Of a stretch of DNA of 5,970 nucleotides, positions 1 through 5,970 are shown in pieces. The notes under the pieces are model-generated. The model saw only the letters and a program-made list of their open reading frames with translations. It made no database searches and was not told the DNA's origin. A program made the translations under genes and the position numbers. The stretch comes from Pseudomonadota bacterium (GTDB taxonomy: Bacteria > Pseudomonadota > Gammaproteobacteria > Burkholderiales > Burkholderiaceae_C). Location: positions 1 through 5,970 of the forward strand of contig JAEZKX010000321.1 in assembly GCA_023436025.1 (NCBI GenBank). Direction: 5' to 3'. Each line of letters opens with the position of its first letter. Position 1 is the first letter of the stretch.

Positions 1-461
1 CGCTCAGCGGCCAGCTCAATGCCGGCGTGGTGCGCGTGGCCGGCGTCCAGACCGACGCGCGCACCTGGCAGATCGGCCCGCTGGCGCTGACGCTGCCGGT
101 GTTCGACGCCGGCCGCCGCGCCGCCGAAGAGGACGCCGCCGTGGGCCGCTACGAGGAAGCGGTGGCGCTGTACGCCGGCACCGTCCGCCGCGCGGTGCGC
201 GAGGTCGAGGATGCGCTGGTCAACCTGGAGAGCGCCCGCGCCCGCAACGAGGACGCGCGCATCGCGGCCGAGGGCTACCGCGCCTCCTTCGCCGCCACCG
301 AATCGCTCTACCGAAGTGGCCTGGGCAGCCTGATCGACGTGGAAGACCAGCGCCGCGTGGCCCTGGCCTCGGAGCAGGCCCTGGTCAACCTGCAGCGCGA
401 ACGCCTCGCCGCCTGGATCGCGCTGTACCGCGCGCTCGGCGGCGGCTGGGCGCGCCCCTGA
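1..461 (+). CDS. RND efflux outer-membrane channel, NodT/TolC family (3' part only)
   Basis: This is the C-terminal part, about 152 residues, of an outer-membrane efflux channel. The frame (first full codon at base 3) is open to the left edge, so the start lies outside the window. What is seen is typical of the second OEP repeat of NodT-type lipoprotein channels: a W-x-I-GP-L-x-L-x-LPVFDAGRR segment, long Ala/Glu/Arg-rich helices containing REVEDAL, a Y-x-SGLGSLIDVEDQRR segment, and a terminal LYRALGGGW shortly before the stop. In the family, three copies form a channel through the outer membrane and a periplasmic helical barrel that docks on the adaptor. The adaptor gene follows after 31 bases, so co-transcription is very likely. 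Family assignment is firm. The signal peptide and lipobox cannot be checked because the 5' part is missing. Confidence 0.93.
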   Translation, partial: LSGQLNAGVVRVAGVQTDARTWQIGPLALTLPVFDAGRRAAEEDAAVGRYEEAVALYAGTVRRAVREVEDALVNLESARARNEDARIAAEGYRASFAATESLYRSGLGSLIDVEDQRRVALASEQALVNLQRERLAAWIALYRALGGGWARP

Positions 462-482
462 ACCCCTTGCGAAGAAGAAGAA

Positions 483-487
483 AAGGA
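483..487 (+). promoter_or_regulatory. Ribosome binding site of the adaptor gene
   Basis: AAGGA lies within a purine-rich run (GAAGAAGAAGAAAAGGA) and ends 5 bases before the GTG at 493. It supports that non-ATG start, which also gives a complete lipoprotein signal peptide. Confidence 0.7.
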
Positions 488-492
488 ATCCC

Positions 493-1647
493 GTGACATC
501 GCTCCGCGCACTCCCCCTCGCGCTCCTGCTGCCGGTGCTGCTGCTGGCCGGCTGCGGCAAGGAAGAAGAGAAGAAGGCTGCCGCCCGACCGGCGCTGACG
601 GTGACCACCACGACGGCGCAGCAGACCATGATGCCGGTCACGCTGGCGGCCAACGGCAACCTCGCTGCCTGGCAGGAAGCCATCATCGGCGCCGAGACCA
701 ACGGCCTGCGCATCTCCGAGGTGCTGGTCAACGTCGGCGACCGCGTGCGGCGCGGCCAGGTTCTGGCCCGCTTTTCCTCCGACACGCTGCGCGCCGAGGC
801 CGCGCAGGCCCGTGCCAGCCTGGCCGAGGCGGAGGCGAGTGCAGCCGAGGCGGCCAACAACGCGCAGCGCGCGCGCACGCTGCAGCAGACTGGCGCCATG
901 AGCGCCTCGCAGATCAACCAGTACATCACCGCCGAAGCCACGGCCCGGGCCCGGGTGGAGGCGGCGCGCGCGGTGCTGCAGTCGCAGCAGGTGCGGCTGG
1001 AGCAGAGCGCGCTGCTCGCGCCCGACGACGGCGTCATCTCCGCGCGCAACGCCACCGTCGGCGCGGTGGTGGGCCCCGGCACCGAGCTGTTCCGCCTGAT
1101 CCGCAAGGGCCGGCTGGAGTGGCGCGCCGAGGTCACCTCGTCCGAGCTGGGACGGCTGACGCCCGGCACCCAGGCCCTGGTCACCGCCGCCAGCGGCGCC
1201 CGGCTCGAAGGCCGCGTGCGCACCATCGGCCCGACGGTCGATCCGCAAAGCCGCATCGCGCTGGTCTACGTCGACGTCACGCCGCTGCCGGGTCCGGCCG
1301 CCGGCAGCGCGCGCGCCGGCATGTTCGCCCGCGGCGAGTTCGACCTCGGCGCGGTGCCGACGCTGACCGTGCCGCAGCAGGCGGTGGTGGTGCGCGAAGG
1401 CTTCAACTACGTGTTCCGCGTCAACCCGGACAACCGCGTGAGCCAGGTGAAGGTGGAGATCGGCCGCATCGCCGGCGACCGCCTGCAGGTCCTGTCGGGC
1501 CTGTCGCCCGACACCCGCATCGTGGCCAGCGGCGGCGGCTTCCTCAACGACGGCGACCTGGTGCGGGTGGCCGATGCGCCGGCGCCGGGCGCGGCCCGCG
1601 CCGCCTCGGCCCCGGCTGCCGCCGCCAGCGGAGGATCCACGCGATGA
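493..1647 (+). CDS. RND efflux periplasmic adaptor (membrane fusion protein), lipoprotein
   Basis: This 384-residue HlyD/AcrA/MdtA-like adaptor would link the RND permease to the outer-membrane channel. The GTG start at 493 is chosen because AAGGA lies 5 bases upstream and it opens directly on a lipoprotein signal peptide: MTSLR, a Leu-rich core, then lipobox LAGC with lipidated Cys21. The following GKEEEKK stretch resembles MexA, an inner-membrane-anchored adaptor. A lipoyl half-domain around residues 62-95 (with VNVGDRVRRGQVLARF) is followed by an Ala/Glu/Gln-rich coiled-coil hairpin at about 97-172. The second lipoyl half (LLAPDDGVISARNATVG) spans about 174-200, then beta-barrel and membrane-proximal domains with VPQQAVV near 293. 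The tail from about 361 is Ala/Pro-rich and probably disordered. The stop overlaps the permease start as ATGA. Family is certain; the substrate is not indicated. Confidence 0.96.
   Translation: MTSLRALPLALLLPVLLLAGCGKEEEKKAAARPALTVTTTTAQQTMMPVTLAANGNLAAWQEAIIGAETNGLRISEVLVNVGDRVRRGQVLARFSSDTLRAEAAQARASLAEAEASAAEAANNAQRARTLQQTGAMSASQINQYITAEATARARVEAARAVLQSQQVRLEQSALLAPDDGVISARNATVGAVVGPGTELFRLIRKGRLEWRAEVTSSELGRLTPGTQALVTAASGARLEGRVRTIGPTVDPQSRIALVYVDVTPLPGPAAGSARAGMFARGEFDLGAVPTLTVPQQAVVVREGFNYVFRVNPDNRVSQVKVEIGRIAGDRLQVLSGLSPDTRIVASGGGFLNDGDLVRVADAPAPGAARAASAPAAAASGGSTR
1630..1635 (+). promoter_or_regulatory. Ribosome binding site of the RND permease gene
   Basis: GGAGGA lies inside the last codons of the adaptor gene and ends 8 bases before the ATG at 1644. 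It sets the permease start far inside a longer open frame that extends upstream to 1119; that extension is only the out-of-frame reading of the adaptor gene. Confidence 0.8.
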
Positions 1648-4600
1648 TGAACGTCTCGGCCTGGTCGATCCGCAACCCGATCCCGGCGGTGATGCTGTTC
1701 GTGCTGCTCACCTTCGCCGGGCTCTACGCGTTCCGCGCCATGAAGGTGCAGAACTTCCCGGACATCGACCTGCCGACCGTCACCGTCTCCGCTTCGCTGC
1801 CGGGGGCGGCGCCGGCGCAGCTCGAGACCGAGGTCGCGCGCAAGCTCGAGAACTCCATCGCCACGGTGCAGGGCCTCAAGCACATCTACACCAAGGTGTC
1901 CGACGGCCTGGTGACGGTCACCGCCGAATTCCGGCTGGAGAAGCCGGTGCAGGAAGCGGTGGACGACGTGCGTTCCGCGGTGGCGCGGGTGCGCTCGGAC
2001 CTGCCGGCCGACCTGCGTGACCCCATCGTCTCCAAGCTGGAGCTGGCCGGGCAGCCGGTGCTGGCCTTCACGGTCGCCGCGCAGGGCATGGACGACGAGG
2101 CGCTGTCCTGGTTCGTCGACAACGAGGTGTCGCGCAAGCTGCTGGCCGTACCTGGCGTGGGCGCGGTCAACCGCGTGGGCGGCGTGAGCCGCGAGGTGCG
2201 CGTGGCGCTCGACCCGCTGAAACTGCAGGCGCTGGGCGTGACCGCGGCCGACATCTCGCGCCAGCTGCGCCAGGTGCAGACGGAGAGCGCCGGCGGCCGC
2301 ACCGACCTGGGCGGCTCCGAGCAGCCGGTGCGCACGCTGGCCACGGTGGGCACCGCGCGCGAGGTGGGACAGATCGAGATCGCCATCGCCGGCGGCCGCA
2401 GCGTGAAGCTGGAGGACGTGGCCGAGATCACGGACACCGTCGCCGACCCGCGCGCGGCCGCGCGCCTGGACGGCAAGCCGGTGGTCGGTTTCGAGGTGGC
2501 GCGCAGCCGCGGCGAGAGCGAGGTTGCGGTCGGCCAGGCGGTGAAGGCGGCGCTGGAGGAGCTCAAGGCGCAGCGGCCGCAGGTCGTGTTCACCCAGGCC
2601 TTCGACTTCGTGACGCCGGTGGAGGACGAGTACGACGCCTCGCTCAAGCTGCTGTACGAAGGCGCGGTGCTGGCGGTGCTGGTGGTGTGGCTGTTCCTGC
2701 GCGACTGGCGCGCCACCTTCGTCTCGGCGGTGGCACTGCCGATGTCGGTGATCCCGGCCTTCGCCGGCATGTACCTGCTGGGGTTCTCGATCAACGTGGT
2801 GACGCTGCTGGCGCTGTCGCTGGTGATCGGCATCCTGGTCGACGACGCGATCGTCGAGGTGGAGAACATCGTGCGCCACCTGCGCATGGGCAAGACGCCG
2901 TACGAGGCCGCCATGGAGGCGGCCGACGAGATCGGACTGGCGGTGATCGCCACCACCTTCACGCTGATCGCCGTGTTCCTGCCCACCGCCTTCATGGGCG
3001 GCGTGGCCGGCAAGTTCTTCAAGCAGTTTGGCTGGACCGCCTCGCTCGCGGTGTTCGCCTCGCTGGTGGTGGCGCGGGTGCTCACGCCGATGATGGCCGC
3101 CTACCTGCTCAAGCCCATGGCCCACGAGGAACGCGAGCCAGGCTGGCTGCGCGCCTACATGAAGGGCGTGCAGTGGAGCATGCGCCACCGCGGGCTCACC
3201 ATGCTCGCGGCCACGCTGTTCTTCATCGGCTCGGTGCTGCTGATCCCGCTGCTGCCCACCGGCTTCATCCCGCCGGACGACAACTCGCAGACGCAGGTCT
3301 ACCTGGAGCTGTCGCCTGGCGCCACGCTGAACCAGACCCTGGCCGTGGCCGAGCAGGCCCGGCAGGCGGTGTCGCGGGTGGCGCACGTCAAGAGCGTCTA
3401 CACCACGGTGGGCGGCGGCAGCGCCGGTACCGACCCCTTCGCCGGCGGCGTGCCGGAGACGCGCAAGGCCACGCTGACCATCCAGCTCGCGCCGCGCGAC
3501 GATCGCCCGCGCAAGCAGGGGATCGAGAACGAGATCCGCGCGGCCCTGGAAGGCCTGCCCGGCGTGCGCACCAAGGTCGGGCTGGGCGGCTCGGGCGAGA
3601 AGTACGTGCTGGCCCTGACCGGCGAAGACCCGCACCTGCTGCAGCAGGCCGCGCTGGCGGTGGAGAAGGACCTGCGCACCATCCCCGGCCTCGGGCAGGT
3701 GGCCTCGTCCGCGAGCCTGATCCGGCCCGAGGTGGTGGTGCGGCCCGACTTCGCCCGTGCGGCGGACCTGGGCGTGACCAGCCAGTCCATCGCCGACACG
3801 CTGCGCATCGCCACCGCCGGTGACTACGACGTGTCGCTGCCCAAGCTGAACCTCGCCCAGCGCCAGGTGCCCATCGTGGTCAAGCTCAACGATGCCGCGC
3901 GCCAGGACCTCAGCGTGCTGGAGCGGCTGACGGTGCCGGGCAAGAACGGGCCGGTGCTGCTGGGCCAGGTCGCGACGATCGAGCTCACCGGCGGGCCGGC
4001 CATCATCGACCGCTACGACCGCTCGCGCAATGTCAACTTCGAGGTGGAGCTGTCCGGCGCCGCGCTCGGCGACGTCGCGGCGGCGGTGCAGCAGTTGCCC
4101 GCCATCCGCAACCTGCCGCCCGGCGTGCGCATCGTGGAAATCGGCGATGCGGAGGTGATGGGCGAGCTGTTCGCGAGCTTCGGCCTGGCCATGCTGACCG
4201 GCCTGCTGTGCATCTACATCGTGCTGGTGCTGCTGTTCAAGGACTTCCTGCACCCGGTAACCATCCTCAGCGCCTTGCCGCTGTCGCTGGGCGGCGCCTT
4301 CGTGGGCCTGCTGCTGGCGCAGAAGAGCTTCTCGATGCCCTCGCTCATCGGCCTGCTCATGCTGATGGGCATCGCCACCAAGAACTCCATCCTGCTGGTG
4401 GAGTACGCCATCGTCGCGCGGCGTGACATGGGCATGTCACGCTTCGATGCGCTGCTGGACGCCTGCCACAAGCGGGCACGTCCCATCATCATGACCACCA
4501 TCGCCATGGGCGCGGGCATGCTGCCGATCGCCATCGGCTGGGGCGCGGCCGACCCGAGCTTCCGCTCGCCCATGGCCATCGCCGTGATCGGCGGGCTGGT

Positions 4601-4724
4601 GACCTCCACGGTGCTGAGCCTGCTGGTGGTGCCGGTGGTGTTCATGTACGTGGACGACATCGAGCACTGGCTGCGCAAGCAGTTCCACAAGCTGCAGCGC
4701 AGGGGCAAGGAAGCACAGGCTTGA
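1644..4724 (+). CDS. RND efflux transporter permease subunit (HAE1/AcrB-like)
   Basis: This complete inner-membrane proton/substrate antiporter of 1026 residues is close to the family norm of about 1030-1050. A single N-terminal membrane helix (about 15-30) precedes the first large periplasmic domain (about 31-330), which begins KVQNFPDIDLPTV. Helices 2-6 follow (about 335-489), helix 7 (about 517-536), a second periplasmic domain (about 537-835), and helices 8-12 (about 840-1002). The proton relay is intact: Asp400-Asp401 in GILVDDAIVEVEN, Lys913 in GIATKNSILLVEYA, and Thr951-Thr952 in PIIMTTIAMGAGM, matching AcrB D407/D408, K940 and T978. The Asp-Asp form favours HAE-type exporters of drugs or hydrophobic compounds over CusA-type metal pumps. 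ATG 1644 is preferred because GGAGGA lies 8 bases upstream and it overlaps the adaptor stop; a second in-frame ATG follows at 1647. Substrate unknown. Confidence 0.97.
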   Translation: MMNVSAWSIRNPIPAVMLFVLLTFAGLYAFRAMKVQNFPDIDLPTVTVSASLPGAAPAQLETEVARKLENSIATVQGLKHIYTKVSDGLVTVTAEFRLEKPVQEAVDDVRSAVARVRSDLPADLRDPIVSKLELAGQPVLAFTVAAQGMDDEALSWFVDNEVSRKLLAVPGVGAVNRVGGVSREVRVALDPLKLQALGVTAADISRQLRQVQTESAGGRTDLGGSEQPVRTLATVGTAREVGQIEIAIAGGRSVKLEDVAEITDTVADPRAAARLDGKPVVGFEVARSRGESEVAVGQAVKAALEELKAQRPQVVFTQAFDFVTPVEDEYDASLKLLYEGAVLAVLVVWLFLRDWRATFVSAVALPMSVIPAFAGMYLLGFSINVVTLLALSLVIGILVDDAIVEVENIVRHLRMGKTPYEAAMEAADEIGLAVIATTFTLIAVFLPTAFMGGVAGKFFKQFGWTASLAVFASLVVARVLTPMMAAYLLKPMAHEEREPGWLRAYMKGVQWSMRHRGLTMLAATLFFIGSVLLIPLLPTGFIPPDDNSQTQVYLELSPGATLNQTLAVAEQARQAVSRVAHVKSVYTTVGGGSAGTDPFAGGVPETRKATLTIQLAPRDDRPRKQGIENEIRAALEGLPGVRTKVGLGGSGEKYVLALTGEDPHLLQQAALAVEKDLRTIPGLGQVASSASLIRPEVVVRPDFARAADLGVTSQSIADTLRIATAGDYDVSLPKLNLAQRQVPIVVKLNDAARQDLSVLERLTVPGKNGPVLLGQVATIELTGGPAIIDRYDRSRNVNFEVELSGAALGDVAAAVQQLPAIRNLPPGVRIVEIGDAEVMGELFASFGLAMLTGLLCIYIVLVLLFKDFLHPVTILSALPLSLGGAFVGLLLAQKSFSMPSLIGLLMLMGIATKNSILLVEYAIVARRDMGMSRFDALLDACHKRARPIIMTTIAMGAGMLPIAIGWGAADPSFRSPMAIAVIGGLVTSTVLSLLVVPVVFMYVDDIEHWLRKQFHKLQRRGKEAQA

Positions 4725-4730
4725 GGGTGT

Positions 4731-4757
4731 GCGGCGGCCGCGCAAGGCGGCTGCCGC
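4731..4757 (+). terminator. Strong GC hairpin after the RND operon, possible terminator
   Basis: An 11-bp stem pairs GCGGCGGCCGC (4731-4741) with GCGGCTGCCGC (4747-4757) around the loop GCAAG. The only non-Watson-Crick pair, 4736/4752, is a G-U in plus-strand RNA but an A-C mismatch in minus-strand RNA, so the structure favours the plus-strand transcript. It begins 7 bases after the permease stop. No T tract follows, so it is not a textbook intrinsic terminator. It could act with Rho or protect the 3' end. Confidence 0.5.
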
Positions 4758-4762
4758 GGTCG

Positions 4763-4780
4763 CCGGAGGGCGCGCTCCGG
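4763..4780. terminator. Second hairpin in the convergent gap, possible bidirectional terminator
   Basis: A perfect 6-bp inverted repeat, CCGGAG (4763-4768) and CTCCGG (4775-4780), encloses GGCGCG. It lies 11 bases past the rfaE2 stop on the minus strand and 38 bases past the permease stop on the plus strand, so it could serve either transcript. There is no T tract on either side, and a CGCCGGCG palindrome at 4782-4789 offers alternative pairings. In DNA this GC-rich a short hairpin can arise by chance. Confidence 0.3.
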
Positions 4781-4791
4781 ACGCCGGCGCG

Positions 4792-5268
4792 TCAACCCGC
4801 GCGGATGCGGCGCACCAGGGCGGTGGTCGAATAGCCGTCCACGAACGGAATCGCCAGCGCGCGGCCACCGTACGACTCCACCAGCGCGGTCTCGGCCAGC
4901 GTGCGCATGTCGTAGTCGCCGCCCTTGACGTACACCTGCGGCCGCAACTCCGCCAGCAGCTGCACCGGCGTGTCTTCGTCGAAGAAGGTCACCAGGCTCA
5001 CCGAGGCGAGCGCCGCGATGACGATGGCGCGGTCGAGTTCCGCGTTCAGCGGCCGGTCCGGCCCCTTGCCAAGGCGCCGCGCGGACGCGTCGGTGTTGAG
5101 CGCCACCACCAGGCTGGCGCCCTGGGCCCGCGCCTGCGCCAGGTAGGTGACGTGGCCGCGGTGCAGCACGTCGAAGCATCCGTTGGTGAGCACCAGCGTC
5201 TCGCCGGCCTCCCGGAGCTTCGCGACCACCACCGGCAATTCGTCGACGGCGACAAAGCGCCCACTCAT
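4792..5268 (-). CDS. rfaE2: D-glycero-beta-D-manno-heptose 1-phosphate adenylyltransferase
   Basis: This 158-residue cytoplasmic nucleotidyltransferase corresponds to the C-terminal half of E. coli HldE (also called HldC). It transfers AMP from ATP to heptose 1-phosphate, giving ADP-heptose for the LPS inner core. The nucleotide-binding signature NGCFDVLHRGHVTYL (residues 29-43) carries HxGH at His36-Gly38-His39. ALNTDASARRLGKGPDRPLN (56-75), DEDTP (97-101), KGGDY (115-119) and GYSTT (145-149) are the RfaE2 hallmarks that set it apart from TagD-type cytidylyltransferases. The sugar-kinase half of HldE is absent, so a separate hldA/rfaE1 should exist elsewhere. The ATG overlaps the ChaB-like stop by four bases (ATGA). 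No strong Shine-Dalgarno is visible upstream, which suggests translation by coupling. Assignment is confident from motifs and full length. Confidence 0.95.
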   Translation of the reverse strand: MSGRFVAVDELPVVVAKLREAGETLVLTNGCFDVLHRGHVTYLAQARAQGASLVVALNTDASARRLGKGPDRPLNAELDRAIVIAALASVSLVTFFDEDTPVQLLAELRPQVYVKGGDYDMRTLAETALVESYGGRALAIPFVDGYSTTALVRRIRAG

Positions 5269-5681
5269 CGGCCGCGCCGCGCGGGGGACCGTGCCTGGCG
5301 CGTGTCCCGCGCGTTGGCGTTCTGGATCGCCTCCACGAGGTGCGGCTTCGGCCTCGAGGTGCGGCCGGTTACATCGAGGTCCTTCGCGACGTTCAGCAGG
5401 TGCTGCTTGCTGGCGTTGGCGTCCACGCCGCCGGCGGTGCGCTTCTGTGCCTGCCGATAACCGCCGCGCGCCTGCGCATCGCTCGGGCCCCGACCGCTCT
5501 TAGGCTGCCAACGGTCGCCCACCTTCTCGAAGGTGTGCTTCACCGCGGCGAAGGCGACGCGGTGCGCGCGTTCACCCTCGCCGTACTGCGAGACGGCGGC
5601 GTCGTGGGCCTTCGCGTAGGTCTCCTGCGCCTTACGGGGCGATCGCCGCAGCGTGCTCGGGATGTCGTCCTCCGTGGGCAT
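5265..5681 (-). CDS. ChaB-family protein with Rho-N-like C-terminus
   Basis: This small basic protein is 138 residues from the ATG at 5681. That start is preferred over the in-frame ATG at 5693 (142 residues) because GGAGG lies 5 bases upstream of it and the protein then opens MPTEDDIPSTLRRSP, as ChaB proteins do. Residues about 5-60 match the ChaB domain: a DIPSTL start, a helix with AQETYAKAHDAAV, then ERAHRVAFAAVK and a final GDRW. A Gly/Arg/Lys-rich linker follows. Residues about 90-119 (SKQHLLNVAKDLDV, then KPHLVEAIQNAN) resemble the small helical Rho N-terminal/SAP-like fold. The tail is Arg-rich. ChaB was named as a putative regulator of the cation transporter ChaA in E. coli, but its biochemical role is unsettled; the C-terminal module hints at nucleic-acid binding. 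It lies 21 bases after the dehydrogenase and overlaps rfaE2 by four. Confidence 0.85.
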   Translation of the reverse strand: MPTEDDIPSTLRRSPRKAQETYAKAHDAAVSQYGEGERAHRVAFAAVKHTFEKVGDRWQPKSGRGPSDAQARGGYRQAQKRTAGGVDANASKQHLLNVAKDLDVTGRTSRPKPHLVEAIQNANARDTRQARSPARRGR

Positions 5682-5686
5682 CACGG

Positions 5687-5691
5687 CCTCC
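5687..5691 (-). promoter_or_regulatory. Ribosome binding site deciding the ChaB-like start
   Basis: On the minus strand GGAGG occupies 5691-5687, 5 bases before the ATG at 5681. The alternative upstream ATG (5693-5691) overlaps this motif and has only a weak CGGA immediately before it, so initiation at 5681 is more plausible. Confidence 0.65.
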
Positions 5692-5702
5692 ATTCCGTTG
5701 CG

Positions 5703-5970
5703 TCAGACGGTCAGGGCAACCTTGATCCAGCCGGGCTCCTGCCGGTCGAAGCGTTGGTAGGCGTCGAGCACCGCAGCCATGGGGACCGTCTCGGTCAGCA
5801 CCGCAGCGGGCTCCACCTCCTTGCCCCGCGCAAGGGCGATGAGCTCGGGGATGTAGCGGCGGTGGTTGCAGTTGCCGGCCTTGATGGTGAGGTTGCGGTT
5901 CATCGCCAAGCCGAGCGGGAAGGACTCCATTGACGTCGGATAGACGCCGATGATGCCGAGGGTGCCGGCC
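5703..5970 (-). CDS. Zinc-dependent alcohol dehydrogenase, MDR superfamily (3' part only)
   Basis: These are the last 88 residues of a medium-chain dehydrogenase; the frame is open to the right edge, so the start is outside. The fragment begins AGTLGIIGVYPTS, the beta-strand and turn after the Rossmann nucleotide-binding core. It continues FPLGLAMNRNLTIKAGNCNHRRYIPELI, a middle part with ALARGKEVEPAAVLTETVPM, and a C-terminal DAYQRFDRQEPGWIKVAL. This pattern is typical of glutathione-independent formaldehyde dehydrogenase-like or threonine dehydrogenase-like zinc enzymes that use NAD(P) to oxidise alcohols or aldehydes. The catalytic zinc ligands and GxGxxG motif lie in the missing N-terminal part, so substrate and cofactor cannot be judged. 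An internal ATG at 5930 is not a start, since homology runs through it. It is the first gene seen in a likely minus-strand operon with the ChaB-like gene and rfaE2. Confidence 0.9.
   Translation of the reverse strand, partial: AGTLGIIGVYPTSMESFPLGLAMNRNLTIKAGNCNHRRYIPELIALARGKEVEPAAVLTETVPMAAVLDAYQRFDRQEPGWIKVALTV

Noticed and set aside
944..955. A 12-base perfect palindrome, CCCGGGCCCGGG.
   Set aside because: It lies within adaptor codons for Ala-Arg-Ala-Arg in the coiled coil, and is explained by codon choice in GC-rich DNA.
385..1248. A 287-codon minus-strand open frame over the channel end and adaptor.
   Set aside because: The composition is low-complexity Gly/Arg/Ala/Gln and it sits opposite a clear adaptor gene; it is a shadow of that gene.
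1119..1643. Extension of the permease frame upstream to 1119, giving a 1201-residue protein.
   Set aside because: The extra 175 residues are Arg/Pro/Gly-rich and overlap the adaptor in another frame. The RND N-terminus, ribosome binding site and ATGA overlap all point to 1644.
1407..4253. A 948-codon open frame on the minus strand across the permease gene.
   Set aside because: Its translation is rich in His, Arg, Gln and Ala with no recognisable domain, and it lies opposite a gene with full RND homology. Long antisense frames are expected in GC-rich DNA.
5703..5930. A separate 75-residue gene starting at the ATG at 5930.
   Set aside because: Dehydrogenase similarity continues upstream through that ATG (AGTLGIIGVYPTS) to the window edge, so it is an internal Met of a longer gene.
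4729..5933. Plus-strand open frames opposite rfaE2, the ChaB-like gene and the dehydrogenase.
   Set aside because: They are antisense to genes with recognisable families, show no motif, and have Arg/Ala/Pro-biased translations.
1..5970. tRNA or rRNA genes, CRISPR arrays, insertion-sequence ends, attachment sites.
   Set aside because: None was seen: no spaced direct repeats, no transposase-like frame, and only short intergenic gaps (31, 67 and 21 bases).

Overview
The window is GC-rich DNA from a proteobacterium, most likely a betaproteobacterium of the order Burkholderiales. This rests on the base composition, the style of the RND proteins, and a stand-alone heptose-phosphate adenylyltransferase in place of the fused HldE of enterics; the genus cannot be named from sequence alone. 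Almost all of it is coding, in two converging blocks.

The left block (1-4724, plus strand) is a tripartite RND efflux operon. It holds the 3' end of a NodT/TolC-type outer-membrane channel, a lipoprotein periplasmic adaptor, and a complete inner-membrane RND permease of 1026 residues. The adaptor and permease overlap by four bases (ATGA), and each has a clear Shine-Dalgarno sequence. Together the three would form a proton-driven pump spanning both membranes. The permease carries the HAE1-type Asp-Asp/Lys/Thr proton relay, so it is probably a drug or hydrophobic-compound exporter, but the substrate cannot be read from the sequence. Any regulator would lie outside the window.

The 67-base gap between the converging blocks (4725-4791) holds two GC-rich hairpins. 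The first, 7 bases after the permease stop, has an 11-bp stem. Neither has a T tract.

The right block (minus strand, 5970 down to 4792) reads as one transcription unit. It holds the 3' end of a zinc-dependent medium-chain alcohol dehydrogenase, then after 21 bases a ChaB-family protein with a Rho-N-like C-terminus, then, overlapping by four bases, rfaE2/hldC of ADP-heptose (LPS inner core) synthesis. Placing a core LPS gene under translational coupling to a ChaB-like protein is the least ordinary feature. I saw no mobile element, CRISPR array, RNA gene or clearly novel system; this is mostly conventional chromosomal sequence.
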